Source: Mytilus galloprovincialis (lineage: Eukaryota > Mollusca > Bivalvia > Mytilida > Mytilidae). From it: a DNA stretch of 64,000 bases. The position numbers and the translations under genes are program-made. Each line of letters begins with the position of its first letter. The stretch's first letter is position 1. Below, piece after piece: positions 12,350-24,600 of the stretch. The DNA lies in the NCBI RefSeq assembly GCF_965363235.1, contig NC_134838.1:11440441-11504440 (forward strand), read 5' to 3'. The notes below the pieces were generated by a model, which saw only the letters and a program-made list of their open reading frames with translations, had not been told where the DNA came from and ran no database searches.

Positions 12350-12926
12350 TGTTGTGTGGACAAGACGCGTTTTTGGTGTATTGAATTTTAAACCTGATGC
12401 TTTTTGTTATCTATTAAGCATGCTTTTCTTTGTCTAATATGGTCTCCTTTTTATTTGTATTGTAGTCCTGTAATATTATGTTGTCATTTCAATGTTATAT
12501 TTAACTTTGCCATTAAAGTGCGAGGTTTGGCATGCCATAAAACCAGGTTCAACCCACCACTTTTATTCCCCTTTAAAAGTGTCCTGTACCAAGTCAGGAA
12601 GATGGCCATTGTTATAATATTGTTCGTTTCTGTGTGTGTTGCATTTTAACGTTGAGTCGTTTGTGTTTTCTCTTATTTTTGAGATAAGACGTGGCACGGT
12701 ACTTGTCTATCCCAAATTCATGTATTTGATTTTGATGTTATATTTGTTATTCTCGTGGTGTTTTGTCTGTTGCTTGGTCCGTTTCTGTGTGTGTTGCGTT
12801 TCGGTGTTGTGTCGTTGTTCTCCTCTTATATTTAATGCGTTTCCCTCGGTTTTAGTTTGTTACCCCGATTTTGTTTTTTGTCCATGGATTTATGAGTTTT
12901 GAACAGCGGTATACTACTGTTGCCTT
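12350..12926 (+). mobile_element. Retroelement tail inserted in unit 2 only, with 13-bp target duplication
   Basis: ATTCATAGTTAAT lies on both sides of the insert, and unit 1 shows the empty site at about 4178-4200. The insert starts GTTGTGTGGACAAGACGCG and ends GGTATACTACTGTTGCC. It contains the CAAGTCAGGAAGATGGCCAT and CCATGGATTTATGAGTTTTG boxes common in bivalve repeats. There is no open reading frame and no poly-A. A 13-bp duplication with no inverted ends suggests target-primed reverse transcription of a 5'-truncated element. It inserted after the segmental duplication. Confidence 0.7.
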
Positions 12927-13007
12927 TATTCATAGTTAATAAAATTTATAAGGGGTAAATAAATAAGGTTAAAAGTAAATAAACAGGTTTAAACAAAGTT
13001 AAAGTAA

Positions 13008-13548
13008 GATACCAATGTGAAATATTAAACAATTTATAGAAAATCATCACTTTTATCCTGTTATCTATGATGAATTTATTGAAAAAAGCTGCGTAATATT
13101 CTACACAGGTAAATGAAAATAATTTTGCCATTACGTATACTTGATCGTCTGTATGTATAAATCTTGTTTAGGAATACCAAGAAATTTCTTTGATATCAAT
13201 AAAACTAATCTTACACTTGGTACATAATGGGTGAATATCAACCATAAAACTATACAGTTAGAGCTAGATAAAACTTCCTGTACAGGTACAAGAACAGTAT
13301 TTAAGGAGAAATGAAATAATTTTGATGTTCATAGTACGAAAAAGTGAAAATTGGTAGGAATTCCAATTTATGCCCCACGACAGTTCCCTATAATATGCTC
13401 TTTTTAATTGTAATGTCAAATTAGTGTTTTATCCCAATTTTACAGTCCACTGAACATAAACAATGATAGTGCGAATGGGGCATCATTTTACTATGGACAC
13501 ATTCTTGTTTTTAATTAATTCAACAAGAATAAATTCTCACGAACGTTA
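13008..13548. other. 540-bp segment present only in unit 2
   Basis: Unit 1 runs straight from AAAGTTAAAGTAAGA into AATACG, whereas unit 2 has about 540 bp between them. TAAGA occurs at both edges. Either an insertion in unit 2 or a microhomology-mediated loss from unit 1 would explain it. No inverted ends and no coding region were seen. Confidence 0.5.
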
Positions 13549-13551
13549 AGA

Positions 13552-13757
13552 AATACGAAAATAAAGATATTTATGGAATAACTAATCGAAAAATGCAAAT
13601 ACAAAAAAATATTCAACGAGTGACCGAACAACACATTAATTCACGAATGCATGTAACACATGAGATAGATATCTGTGTTTTTTGGTCACGAGTTGAATAT
13701 TTTTTATGTTTGAATTTTTCGAGTAGTTTTTCCATAAATATCTTTATTTTGCCCAGG
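13552..13757. repeat. Foldback repeat, unit 2 copy
   Basis: Duplicate of 4266-4470, with the same arms and the same centre. Confidence 0.7.
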
Positions 13758-14856
13758 GATGTAGTGTTCTGAGTCATGTGATGCTGTATGCGTAGACGTT
13801 TGTTTATTCATCGTTACTATGAATGTTTCTGTTGGTATTTCAGATGTAAAAATATGTGTAGGCGCGTGTGTGTCTTATACAATATATAGGTACTGAAACA
13901 CTAGTACGTTATACGTTGTTTACAAACATTAATTTGATATGTAAAGTTCACGACACGATATTTGTCTGGGTCAAATCAATAACAAATCTATATAAGGATT
14001 TAGGTGCAACAGAGAAAAAAGTACTACAACTTATCTTTTCGAATCATTATCAAAAACTTTTAAAACCTCATCAAAACTATTAATCCAAATTTCCAAAAAA
14101 ATATTTTATCCAAACACAAGGATCGGAAAAATCGTGCGATGTCACTGACCGCATTTCGTTTCTGATTAGATAATAATAAAAAAAAAAAAACATTCCGGAG
14201 TAACAAATAAATTTCGTAAAAAAATATTGTGTAGTTATATATCGTAATTTAGATATTTTTATGAATATAAACGAAAAATATTATTTGTAGAGCAGCAAAG
14301 ACTTTTTGTAACAACTATCAATGTATTTAGATATTTAAATCAATGTTATTTATAGTTAATTTTACTGAATATTTCCCCTAGGTATTCAGTGGTAATTTAA
14401 CAGGGATACTTAATGGAATGCTGTACACCAAGCTTAATTGTTAAACAGCAATATAAGCAATAAAGAATCAATTAAAAAAAGAAGCTATCAGGTTTATTTA
14501 ACATGTTAAACTAGTTGTTTTTATATCACTGGGAAATCACGATAATTCACTGCAATCAATGTAATGATTGTTTTAAGCCACATGAAAAGAAATAATGTGT
14601 GGATAATGTGAATAATTCGGATGATCATAATATAGTTTCAATCAACAAACAGGTCGAAATAGCAACAGCAAAGCAAAAACTATCGTAATGTACATATAAA
14701 AAATTGTGCCAGAATAAAAGGAATCTATTATCAAAGCATTATATCAGGAGTAATTAAAAACGTTTTATAAAAAAATACCGAAATCCAATGTAACTTCAAA
14801 GGGTTAAATCATCTAGGATTTATTGCAATCGTCCCGTGTGATATAAATTCTCTTAA

Positions 14857-15541
14857 AGGGGCACTAGCTACGTAATATATAAAAAATCAAAAGTAGGATT
14901 TTTTTTTGTTCAATCAAAAATGAAAGTGAAATAGTGAAATAATTATTTGCTTTTATCAGCTTTAATGATTTAATTTTGTAAAATTAAGCTAATAAACATT
15001 GATAATGAATTATTCACTTGCAAGTGAATAATTTGACCTCATTAAATCCGTATTCATGTGAACTCCAATGTAACCCCGTAGAAAGAGATAGAATAACGCA
15101 TGCATTGTCTGTGTACGGGTATATAAAGGAAAAGAATGTCAACATTGAAAGTGAAACAAAGGTAAATATTTTGATTAACTGATTCGATCCACACAAAATT
15201 ATTCTTTTAAAGGTAAAAACAACGATAAACATAATTTTTTAATCTATAATACAAAATTTAACAGACTCATAAAAATCCAAATGCACGAGTTGCTTAATCT
15301 AATTATATCTATGTTTATGTTTACATCGCTTATATGGTCATAAAAGGTCAACTAGATAGTTAATTAGATGGCGTCTTGGCTAAAATTTACACGAAACGAA
15401 GCTACAAATTATTGAGACCATGTTCTGTAAATAGTTTATTTTATACTTTTGATAGATTGGAAAAATGTTTGACATTGTTATAAATAAAATGTGAAAATTT
15501 GAGACAAATCGGTGAACAGGAATTTGGCAGCTAGTGTCCCT
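14857..15541. mobile_element. MITE with TTAA flanks, unit 2 copy
   Basis: Duplicate of 5674-6358. TTAA lies at 14853-14856 and 15542-15545. The right inverted end reads GCTAGTGTCCCT, matching the left end better than the unit 1 copy does. Confidence 0.65.
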
Positions 15542-16159
15542 TTAATGATAGTATCACTGTAGTAAAATCCGTGGTTTATGTCTAGAACTGCGGTGGAAGA
15601 ATCTGTATCTGTTAATGGTCAGAGCATCGTCAATATACCTGTATTTGATAGTAAATGATCTAGCTTCCTTGATCTTCTTATTTTTTTGACAAATGTCTGA
15701 AAGAACTCTGGGTCATATGAAAATAAGAAAAGGTCAACCAGGAGAGGTGCAAGGATGGTTTCCATTGAATGCCGATAAGCTGATTGAAAATTCAACAAAT
15801 ATGAAAAACTCCAGCATAATGATCACTTAATCTTTGGTGTATCATTTTATTTCTCATTTAAAAGAAAACCTTTTAAAATGATAAAAAAAACATTAAAGGG
15901 TATCTTACTATTAAGAGTTCCAACAATTTTGTTCAGGTTTCCAATAAATCAATTCAGACATACTAAGGTTATGATACAATGTATGAGAAAATGTCCCTAA
16001 ATCTAACAAAAAAGTCTCTTCAATCAGGAACGACCAAACCAGACATTTAAAGATTTTTGTTAATAATATGAATTGTTCTGAGATTTGAGAAAATACTTCC
16101 ATTAAAAATATGCGTTCAACATAAATAATACTAATAGTAATGTCACAGATAAAGTGACG

Positions 16160-18850
16160 CCAATTCCTTGATAGAGGTTTGCTGCTCATAAGGAAGCTAT
16201 TAAATCAAGAGTTAGTAGTAAAGTTGAAATCATCCTTTCGTGAATTTTAAGGACGTTCCCCCAATCCCGTCCCCCTTTTCTATAAATGTAACCAATTGAA
16301 TTAGACTCATTATTAGGTTTATATTTACATGAGCAATATGACGAGTGCTGCAATTGGAACAGGATTTGCTTATCCTACACATCACCTTATATCACCCCTA
16401 ATTTTTCAAGTATTTCACGTTGCTCAGTCTTCAATTTTCTATGTTTTGTTTTGTGTACTGTTGTCTGTCTATTGATCTTGTTTTTTGCGTTGACAGTTTA
16501 TTTTTGTCTTTGACTTTGAATATACCTGTATTATCTTTTACTCTTTTTTAGTGTCTTAGTAATTTATCTCATCTATTAATATTGATTTTTATAAGAATGC
16601 GGGACCACCGGTTCACCAGATGTGGTATCGACCTAGTGTTTGTAAAAAAAATCACTTTATAAATTGTGTATGTCCGAGTTCTACCATCATAGATTCCGGC
16701 AAACTATTCGGTTCAATCCAGTATATTTTATGTATAAAAATACATTACATTTTTGTTGAATGATATGGCACATAACTACTTATAGACTTGTTTTCAAAAC
16801 AAAGATATATGACTAATAGAATAAATATGTATAACGATTATGCCAATATAGAAATAATGGTTACTATACCACCTTAAATGGGTTTAATCAATGAAAATTA
16901 AATGTATACTATCTTGTGATAAGCAGAAATGAATTGTTGAGGATATTATACTCATTTAAAACTTAATAAATATTGTTGCTATCTTAGTGACTGCGATTCA
17001 AGGCACTCTAAATAAATCTTTTTCTTTAAACATCAAAATGTACTGATAAGAGTGCAAAAATATAAAGAATGTGATTGCAGATTTTGAAGTAGATCTCTAA
17101 AGTATTTTTAGAATTCACATCTGTTTATTACATAATGAGTTTTGATAACCATGAAGACAATATTTTCAGCTTTCATTGACTGTTTTTTGTTGTTTTTGTT
17201 TCATACTCAATATTTGTCATAAGGGGAAATGAAAATGCCAGTTACTGGATCATGTTGATTGACTCTTTACTTTGATCATAAGAACAAAACACTTAGACAT
17301 ACACCGTTTGCGATTTGGATTGCAGGAACATAGATTTGATATGGAAGCACATATTAAAAAAAATAAAATAGATATTTTATAGAAACAACTATATTTTTCT
17401 ACCTTTTAGTGAAATATTACAAATTTCATAATTAAACTTTATAGGAAAAATTATTCGATTAAATTTTTCTGTCTTAATTGATTTATTTAACAGTGGCAAG
17501 AGTGAAGTTAGTATTCAGTGCATACCGTTTTATACATACAACTAAAATCCAAGAAGAATTTGTATGTTCCTTTAACTCTTTAGACCTTGCTTTCATACTT
17601 AATATATAAACATAAGCCATCTGTGCCACATGAGGAGCAAGATTTATTTATCCTCTCGGATCACATGATATCACCAATATTTTTGTTTAAAATAATACAT
17701 GTTACTCTTTCTTTAGTTGCCGATGAGTCTTATGCAGACGAGACTGAGTTATGTCAAATAAACAACATTTTTCTTTAGAAAAAGTTCATCGGAAGATAAC
17801 AAGACCTTGTTGACAAATATTCCGTAACAAAAGAGGGGCGAAAGATTCCAAAGGAACAGTTAAACTCATAAATCGAAGAAAACAAATTGACAACGCCATG
17901 GCTAAAAATGAAAAAGACAAACAGACAAATAATAGTACTTAAGAAACACCATATAAAACTAAAGACTGAACAACAAGAACCTCACCAAAATCTGGGGTTG
18001 ATCTCAGGTGCTCTGGAAGGGTAAGCAGATGCTGCTTCACATGTGGCACCGGTCGTGTTGCTCAAGTTATTATAAACCCGGTAAATAGTGTAGTTCGGAA
18101 GGTCAAATTCTTGAAAAGGGAAGGGGATTGTACTTACGACGTAAAAAACCTGTCCGATATCATCTGTGAAACTGGTGATGGCGTCCGTAAAATTTACGAA
18201 GGAATGATTTCAACTTTACCATTTGGAAATATTGGTTTAATAGCTTCCTTCTGTGCAGCAACCCTCTAAAAACTTTATAAATATACAAGATTGTCTTGAA
18301 ATACAGATTCCAGGTAATGACGTTGTTTGTTATCTTCAGTACGTGTTATAGTGATCTTTTAGTTGTCTTTGTAAATTATAACCATAACTATTTATTTTGT
18401 TTTGGTAATATCCCTTCGACGTTGCTTGGTACACATACATTGTGTTATCGTTCGATGGTAAATTTTTGCATTCTTGTCTTTCGTTTTTGAATGTGTGCTT
18501 TGTCTATATGCCCTTTTGGTTTTCTTTGTTGCCAAATTGACGTATGTGTTTGTTTTATTGTTTTTCAGATAATGATACAATGTTGACTGCCGTTTCCCCT
18601 GCGTTTGACACATTTACCCATTACTTTTTTTTTCGTTTACACATTGTTGTCAATATAATGAAATTGTAGGCGGCTGTCATTCAAGTGAGAGGTTCAGTTA
18701 TCTATAAAACAAAGTAATCCTACAGAAAAAAACCTGCCTGCAACAAGTCAGGAATATGACAGTTTGATATGTTTGATATGTTTTAGCTTTTGATTTTGTC
18801 ATTTGATGAGGGACTATCCGTTTTTATTTTCCTCGGAGTTCGTAAGCTTT
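16160..18850. repeat. Bivalve RT-element fragments in unit 2
   Basis: About 16160-16560 (+) duplicates 6990-7400. About 17700-17750 (+) reads CCGATGAGTCTTATGCAGAC, a decayed relative of the hammerhead motif at 21478-21521. About 17780-18270 (-) translates in pieces to RKLLNQ and KSFLRKFYGRHH, the C-terminal part of the same RT-type ORF, with several frame breaks. 18300-18850 (+) is the untranslated tail. The assortment looks like repeated insertion of one family into itself. Confidence 0.5.
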
Positions 18851-19740
18851 TGTTATTTTACTGTTTCTGAGTCACTTGTGACATAAGTAGTGCTACAAAT
18901 TTCAAAATTCCAAGGCAAGGACCAAAATTTGCTTTAATATAAGATGATATTCTAATCTTTATAATCAGAATGAGAACAAATGGTAAAAATCACAGATTAG
19001 ACAACTATTGCGGCATTTAAAAGATGTTAGAATGCAAAAACATGTTGCCTGTAATTCAGTGGTTGTTGTTCGTTGCTGTTTGCATTTTGTATATGAATCA
19101 GGTCTTCAGTTTTCTCGTTTGAATTGTTTTACATTTGTCATTTCTGGGTCTTTTATATCTGACTATGCAGTATGGGCTTTGCTCATTGTTGAAGGCCGTT
19201 CTGTATATTGATAGTTGTTAATGTGTGTGTCATTTGATCTCTTTAGAATAGTTATTTTAAAACATACCACATCATCTTTTTTAAAGAGTATATTGTATAT
19301 ATCATTTTTTTATATAATATACAATATACTCAACATAGAAAACTAAAGAAAAAACAACACGAACCCCACCAAAAACTAGGGTTTAATGTATGTTATGTTA
19401 AATGGCTCTTACAACATTCGTTCGGCTGACAGGAATTTTTATGTCGTGTCATGTGTACTATTGTTTGTCTGTTTGTCTTTTTCATTTTTAGCCATTGCGT
19501 TGTCAGTTTATTTTCGATTTATGAGTTTGACTATCCCTCTGGTATCTTTCGTCCCTCGTTTGTACTGTTTAGAATTATTATCGTCTTTCTTCAGAAGTTT
19601 AAAGTTAGATGACAAACGACATAACATTGAACTTGAGAATAAAAAAAGTCAAAAGAAATAATGAAATAAAAACAACATGAAAAAAATTATAAGACTGTTT
19701 ATGTTTCTATGTTTTATTTCAGATTATAGTTTTTTCTATT
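18851..19740 (+). repeat. Mixed interspersed repeats
   Basis: About 19140-19280 is a copy of the repeat with the GGCTTTGCTCATTGTTGAAG core. 19288-19331 is a perfect 15-bp-arm hairpin, GAGTATATTGTATAT / ATATACAATATACTC. About 19331-19375 is a reversed and 19430-19580 a forward copy of one repeat (CATTTTTAGCCATTGCGTTG). A minus-strand AATAAA at 19713-19718 serves the C4-like copy 2. No gene was seen. Confidence 0.5.
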
Positions 19741-20513
19741 TTATTTGGAGCAGACAACACAAGTAAGCTCTCTGCCATTAACGTACGGTGGACATTTTAA
19801 ACTTCCGCAAACGGCTTCCACTGGATATAAGACAGCCTCATTGCGATCTGCATCTCCACCAGGCACAGATTCCAACTGCTCATCAGCACAGATGTATTCT
19901 GTTGGACTACGATCATTTCTACTGGTCTGCGACATAAGATATCCAGAAAATTCCTTGTGCCATCCTTCATGACATGTTACTTTACCTGGTACCATTAAAA
20001 CTGTTGATCTCTTAGACTCGCATACAGCACACGGCATATCTTGATTGAGAGAAGTCTTTGAGTATGGCTTATTCTCACCGATTTCATATTCGACACCAAA
20101 TAGTTTACCAGTCCATGTGGAACTATTTCCCTCTGTATATTCCTTCCATTCAGGATTCTTTGGTAAACATAGCAGATTTGCCCCCGATCCACCCATGTTG
20201 TAGTGTTTTCCAGCAGCATATCCTACAAAAATTTCAGAAAATTTCCACATACAATTTATGTTCACAAGAATGATATCAGTTTCAGAGTGAAGGTTTTAAG
20301 ATGTATTAAGAGGTCTTAGCAAGTTTTTTTTATAGAAGTATAAAAAGGGTGTTTATTTTTATTTGTTAGCACATTTTCCTAAATAAGATACCGATGCTTT
20401 ATGTTTGCATACATTGTTTCTATAACGCAGTTACAACATACCATCATAAACAAGATAAGACTCCTCTGGACATGATGTCATCCCCCATCGAATATACGTC
20501 TCGCCTGAGTTTT
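19741..20513 (-). CDS. Short-chain collagen C4-like gene, copy 2 (two 3' exons)
   Basis: The exon at 20442-20513 (acceptor after TTTCTCCAG, donor GATG|GTATGT) encodes NSGETYIRWGMTSCPEESYL and on to VYDG. The exon at 19741-20222 encodes GYAAGKHYNMGGSGANLLCL, DMPCAVCESKRSTVLMVPGK, GWHKEFSGYLMSQ, YICADEQLESVPGGD and CGSLKCPPYVNGRELTCVVC, ending in TAA at 19741-19743. The junction is phase 1 and exactly restores the family's YDGYA motif. The in-frame methionine inside the intron (20265) is not the start. The family is made of secreted, cysteine-rich proteins; the N-terminal signal peptide and coiled-coil exons should lie further right on the minus strand but were not identified. Unlike copy 1, both exons are in frame, so this may be the functional copy. 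A minus-strand AATAAA lies 23 bp past the stop. Confidence 0.8.
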
Positions 20514-20939
20514 CTGGAGAAAAAAAAAAGTTCATATTTAAATTATTATAGCCACATAAAGCTTTTGAAAAATATTTCTTCATTGGAATAAAGATAGAAA
20601 GTCCGTGGGTGAAAGTGAAATTTTACATATAAAATTATAAAAGAAAATGTAAGATTTACACACTTTTTGCTGAAGTGATAAGTTACAAGTAAATACCACT
20701 TAATGCGTTTTTCTTCACCTTTTATCATTCTATTTACATACTTTTTATATGTATTGATTATCGAAGGAATGTATTATGATTTATTAGAAACTGAAATCTT
20801 CTGACTTTCAATCAATGAAACCATAAGCAAATGCAAAGTTATCAGAGTATCATATACAAAAAAAAACGATTGCGAATTTCTGTTCTTTAAAGTTAGACTC
20901 TACAATGGGATATAGCTGTATAATATTCTATCTTTGAAA

Positions 20940-21180
20940 AGTCAACCAATCATGATGGCATCTGTAAATCAGTCAAGGGGATGAATTCAAACGTACAATT
21001 TTCAACCCTTGGTTCAATTGATTACGAGAAAGAAGCAAGTCTGTATCATAGACGTCATAATAGGAAGTACAAGCCCTGGAATATTTCCTTGGAGGCATAT
21101 TTCCCATATGCCGGTGGATTGATGCTACACAAATAAGAAAGTTTACGAAGTGAAAATTGAAATTAACCACACTTTTGTCG
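20940..21180 (-). pseudogene. Bivalve RT-element ORF fragment
   Basis: The minus-strand translation contains YSRACTSYYDVYDTDLLLSR, NQLNQGLKIV and RLNSS, matching the R.ARAC...F..R..LLT.KLLNQGF..VKLKSS pattern of the RT-type protein seen at 58926-59532. About 65 codons remain; there is no start or full domain. It lies upstream of the C4-like copy 2 exons and is not one of them. Confidence 0.5.
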
Positions 21181-21449
21181 TAAAATTAAATCTCAACCGA
21201 CGCTCATTGTAAGAGTGGTAAGTCGAAATTTCAAGCAATATTATCTAAATTTATAATTCAGTATATGAAAACAATAGCAATCTGTATAGCATATTTTAGA
21301 AAGAAGGTAAAATGTTCATGTACATCTTTCCTAAATAGGAGTTATAACACCATAATTGTCCACTAAATACATACATTTTGTACTCTTCGTTAAATTTAAA
21401 TTTAAAAAAAGTATGTGCAGAATAAATGTTTAACATGCGGTAAATAGTT

Positions 21450-21662
21450 ATCAAAGGTACCAGGATTACAATTTAGTACGCCAGACGCGCGTTTCGTCTA
21501 CATAAGACTCATCAGTGACGCTCATATCAAAATATTTATAAAGCCAAACAAGTACAAAGTTGAAGAGCATTGAGGATCTGAAATTCCAAAAAGTTGTGCC
21601 AAATACATTTATCGTTTCATTATCGCAAAATGTCTGTACCAAGTCAGGAATATGACAGCTGT
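21450..21662 (-). repeat. Hammerhead-bearing interspersed repeat
   Basis: An abundant mussel repeat starting near GGTACCAGGATTACAATTTA. On the minus strand it carries the hammerhead described separately, followed by TATCAAAATATTTATAAAGC and AGTTGAAGAGCATTGAGGAT on the plus strand. Apart from short shared boxes with the RT-element tail (CAAGTCAGGAATATGACAG at about 21638) it has no coding potential. It is likely a non-autonomous retroelement of the retrozyme or SINE kind. Confidence 0.6.
21478..21521 (-). ncRNA. Type I hammerhead ribozyme
   Basis: Read on the minus strand: stem I 5' strand GCGUCA (21521-21516); core CUGAUGA (21515-21509); stem II GUCU-UAUGU-AGAC (21508-21496); core GAAA (21495-21492); a two-base-pair stem III closing a GCGC loop; cleavage triplet GUC (21486-21484); stem I 3' strand UGGCGU (21483-21478). 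GCGUCA pairs with UGGCGU along its whole length (A-U, C-G, U-G, G-C, C-G, G-U). All invariant hammerhead core bases are present, and self-cleavage is expected between 21484 and 21483. The very short stem III is what is known from metazoan retrozymes, which usually act as dimers. Confidence 0.85.
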
Positions 21663-24600
21663 TATCCATCCGTTTTATATGTTTGAGCTTTTGATTTTGA
21701 CATTCAGTGGGAAAGCCAGTGACATTGAAGAGCTCCTTCCGGTGGTCACGCGGGAAAGGGGAGATAATCTAAAATTTCGAGGTGGCGCTGTAACCAGCGT
21801 GTAAACAAAAACATAGCCTGTGCTTCAGGCAATAAATTTATTAAAACAACTAAACATCCATCAGTATTTGAGGTTAATTTTTCATTAGAATAGATTTTGT
21901 CACACGACTGCCAAAATAGGTATTAAAATAAGTGCTGCGTTACTGAAATATGATAATTCAAAAGACGTCCTCCGTAGATTTCCAAAAAACCGCGGGTAAT
22001 CCCCCTGTTTGCTAGGAACTGACACAAATGCATCCTAAAGCTTTTCATTGGTCGAGATATAAATAAATGTGACCCAGAAACATATGGGCACATGACTATG
22101 TATAGGATTCCCCGTCACTCTGAGTCTTGTTTACATAATAAATACTTCAACCGGAGGTCAAAATTCAACACTTTTCTAACGTTTTTGGAGTTATTTCGGC
22201 GAAAAATTAAGCCAATTATGTCATATTTAACAGTTTTAACCACGAAACTGATTGAGACAATGAAGGGTGATGATGTTTCCAGGATTCTAAATATATTTTA
22301 CTTTAAAATGATGGGTTGAAGGCTTTACACCGTCATTTGTTGATGTTTTTCATGTTGCTCAAACTCCTCGCAGTATTACATTTTCTGTAGTTATTTAATT
22401 ATGCTGCAGTGTGTAACAGATGAATGTAGTACATTGAAACTAGGTTAATCTATGAATAAATTTGTCCATATTTATGACTTCAGTTGTCTGGAAGTACCCC
22501 CTTTTTTCCCAACTTTTCAAAAATTTCAGCAAGGGGTAAGTCAAAAGTTATTCTATGGATAAAAATCCTACGCATGTTCAAAGTGTAAGCACTCAGTTAA
22601 TCTTTGTTTTAAGCCATTTTTTGTAGGGTAATGGTTAGTCATTCTTTGATTCAGTAAATATAAATCTGAAATCAACTTGTCAATTTGAAAAAGTACCAAT
22701 CAACATATATTAATCTGATGCATCTATAATTTTCACTTGATTTTTAGTATTCGTTCTTGTTGTTTATATAAAAAAAAAAACTAAGCAAGTCGGAAGTTGA
22801 CACTCGCACATGTTTATAAATGTCTGTCCTGTCCTTATCATGAATATCAAGCAACATATGTTTGAGTGTGTCTGGGCCGTGGGGCATGTTTAACTCTTGA
22901 GAACTTGAGATTATCATTCAATAGGAATGCACAATGTCTAGTACATCCAATTCTTAATACATGTCAGAGCTATATGACCATTTAAAGCATTAACAAAATG
23001 CTGTATCACTTCTAAGGTCTACTATGAAATTGGCATATGAAAGTCTCACTCTGATTTTGGGGATCCTGTTTTGTTGCATTGATATTAATGCTTGACCCAC
23101 ATTTTTATTCTACACCAATCTACAAGAAAACAATGCTTGGACACAGGATCTATAGTTTAATCAGAATCATACCATTCCTATATCTGTGTGCTGATTTTTA
23201 TGCAATATAATACTTTTTCACACATTTTTCTCCATTCTCAAAAAGCACACAATTGCAATAATTTGCAAAATCATGTGATAACATATAGGAAAAGGGCACC
23301 AGGACATCTCATTCCTAATACTACACAAGGAGCAGGATCTAATTACTCTTCCAGAACACCTGATATCAATTGTATGTTGTGGGTTCAAGTTGCTCAGTTT
23401 TTCTTTTTTTCTAATTTGAATATTAGTTTAGACTTTTTATCAACAAAGTATGAAAAAAAGAGAGACTACTGAAAATGATTTATTTAGGTGCAGGCGTTAC
23501 CACACTTCAGAAAAACAGTGAAAAGTCGTCATGATAGGCCATTTGAGAGACCTCAAGGATACCTCACTATGTCTAGGAGAACTGAACGATTTTAAAACCT
23601 TTCTATTTCAGTCCTTCACACCTAATCAAACATTAAAGACCATCAAGTTTACTTTTTATATCTTTGATTTTTTTTTATGTCTCAAATACTACAGTACATA
23701 CATGTATATGCCTGATATCAGTGACGGATCCAGAACTTTTTCTAGGAGGCTGCTGACTGACTTAAGAGGGGCCCGCTCCAGTGATTCCCTATTTAATCAA
23801 CCACAAAAGGGGACCCCTATGAATATGCTAGCTTTGCATCTATGAATCTCAGGTTTTTCAATGACAATAAGTTTTATTGTATTGCAACAGCATTATTGTC
23901 TCATGTACATTTACCCCACGTTATCAATATAAAATGGTTGAGTGTTTCACATTGTATATTTAAAAATATAAAAATGTTTAGAAATAAATGTTTATTAAAT
24001 GATAAATAAATACAGTCATAAAAATAATGTTAAAATGAAACATACGTATAAAATATTTAAAATAATTTAAGAGTATTATTGATAAAAAGTTCAAGTTAAA
24101 AGTAAAATAAAGTCAAATAGTCCTCTGTCCCATACATGTAAATCCTCAAAATAGAAATCCTGCTCTTCTTATTCCTATTGTTATCTGAAAATATATAATA
24201 TATGCAGATGATATTATCAAATGAAAATAATTTCGAACTTTTCTACAGTTGTTATATGAAATTATAATATATTTCAATTGTCTACAAATTTCTATGTGGT
24301 CCAAGAATGAGAAGGTTCACATTTAAATTGGAATTGAATTTTTTTTATTTGAATTTTACTAATGGAAAACTAATCAGATGTGAATAATTCCAATGAGACA
24401 ACTATCCCAAAATACTCATTTGGAGTGGATATATAGGCATTTTTTTGCTACATGAAAGCCTTTAAACATGAGAAAATCTCATAATGTATATACTATGATT
24501 GTTTTCAGATGTTTGTTATCATTTCATTTAAATTGAAATCCTTCTTATTTTAATCTTAAATAATCAAAAGGAGGTTTATATGATTCAACAAAAATAAAGA

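Larger units (their letters stand above)
9051..18840 (+). repeat. Segmental duplication, unit 2
   Basis: This is the head-to-tail partner of 2336-9050. The junction at about 9050 joins a plus-strand RT-element tail to the minus-strand remnant of the same tail, so an inverted repeat sits at the breakpoint. Relative to unit 1 it has extra sequence at about 10560-12190 (retroelement polymerase plus an interspersed repeat), 12350-12926 (an insertion with target duplication), 13008-13548 and about 17690-18290. High similarity of non-coding sequence implies a fairly recent duplication. Confidence 0.85.

Noticed and set aside
20223-20265. Start of C4-like copy 2 at the methionine 20265
   Set aside because: That stretch lies in the intron. 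The acceptor TTTTTGTAG at 20223-20231 and the upstream exon 20442-20513 restore the family motif exactly.
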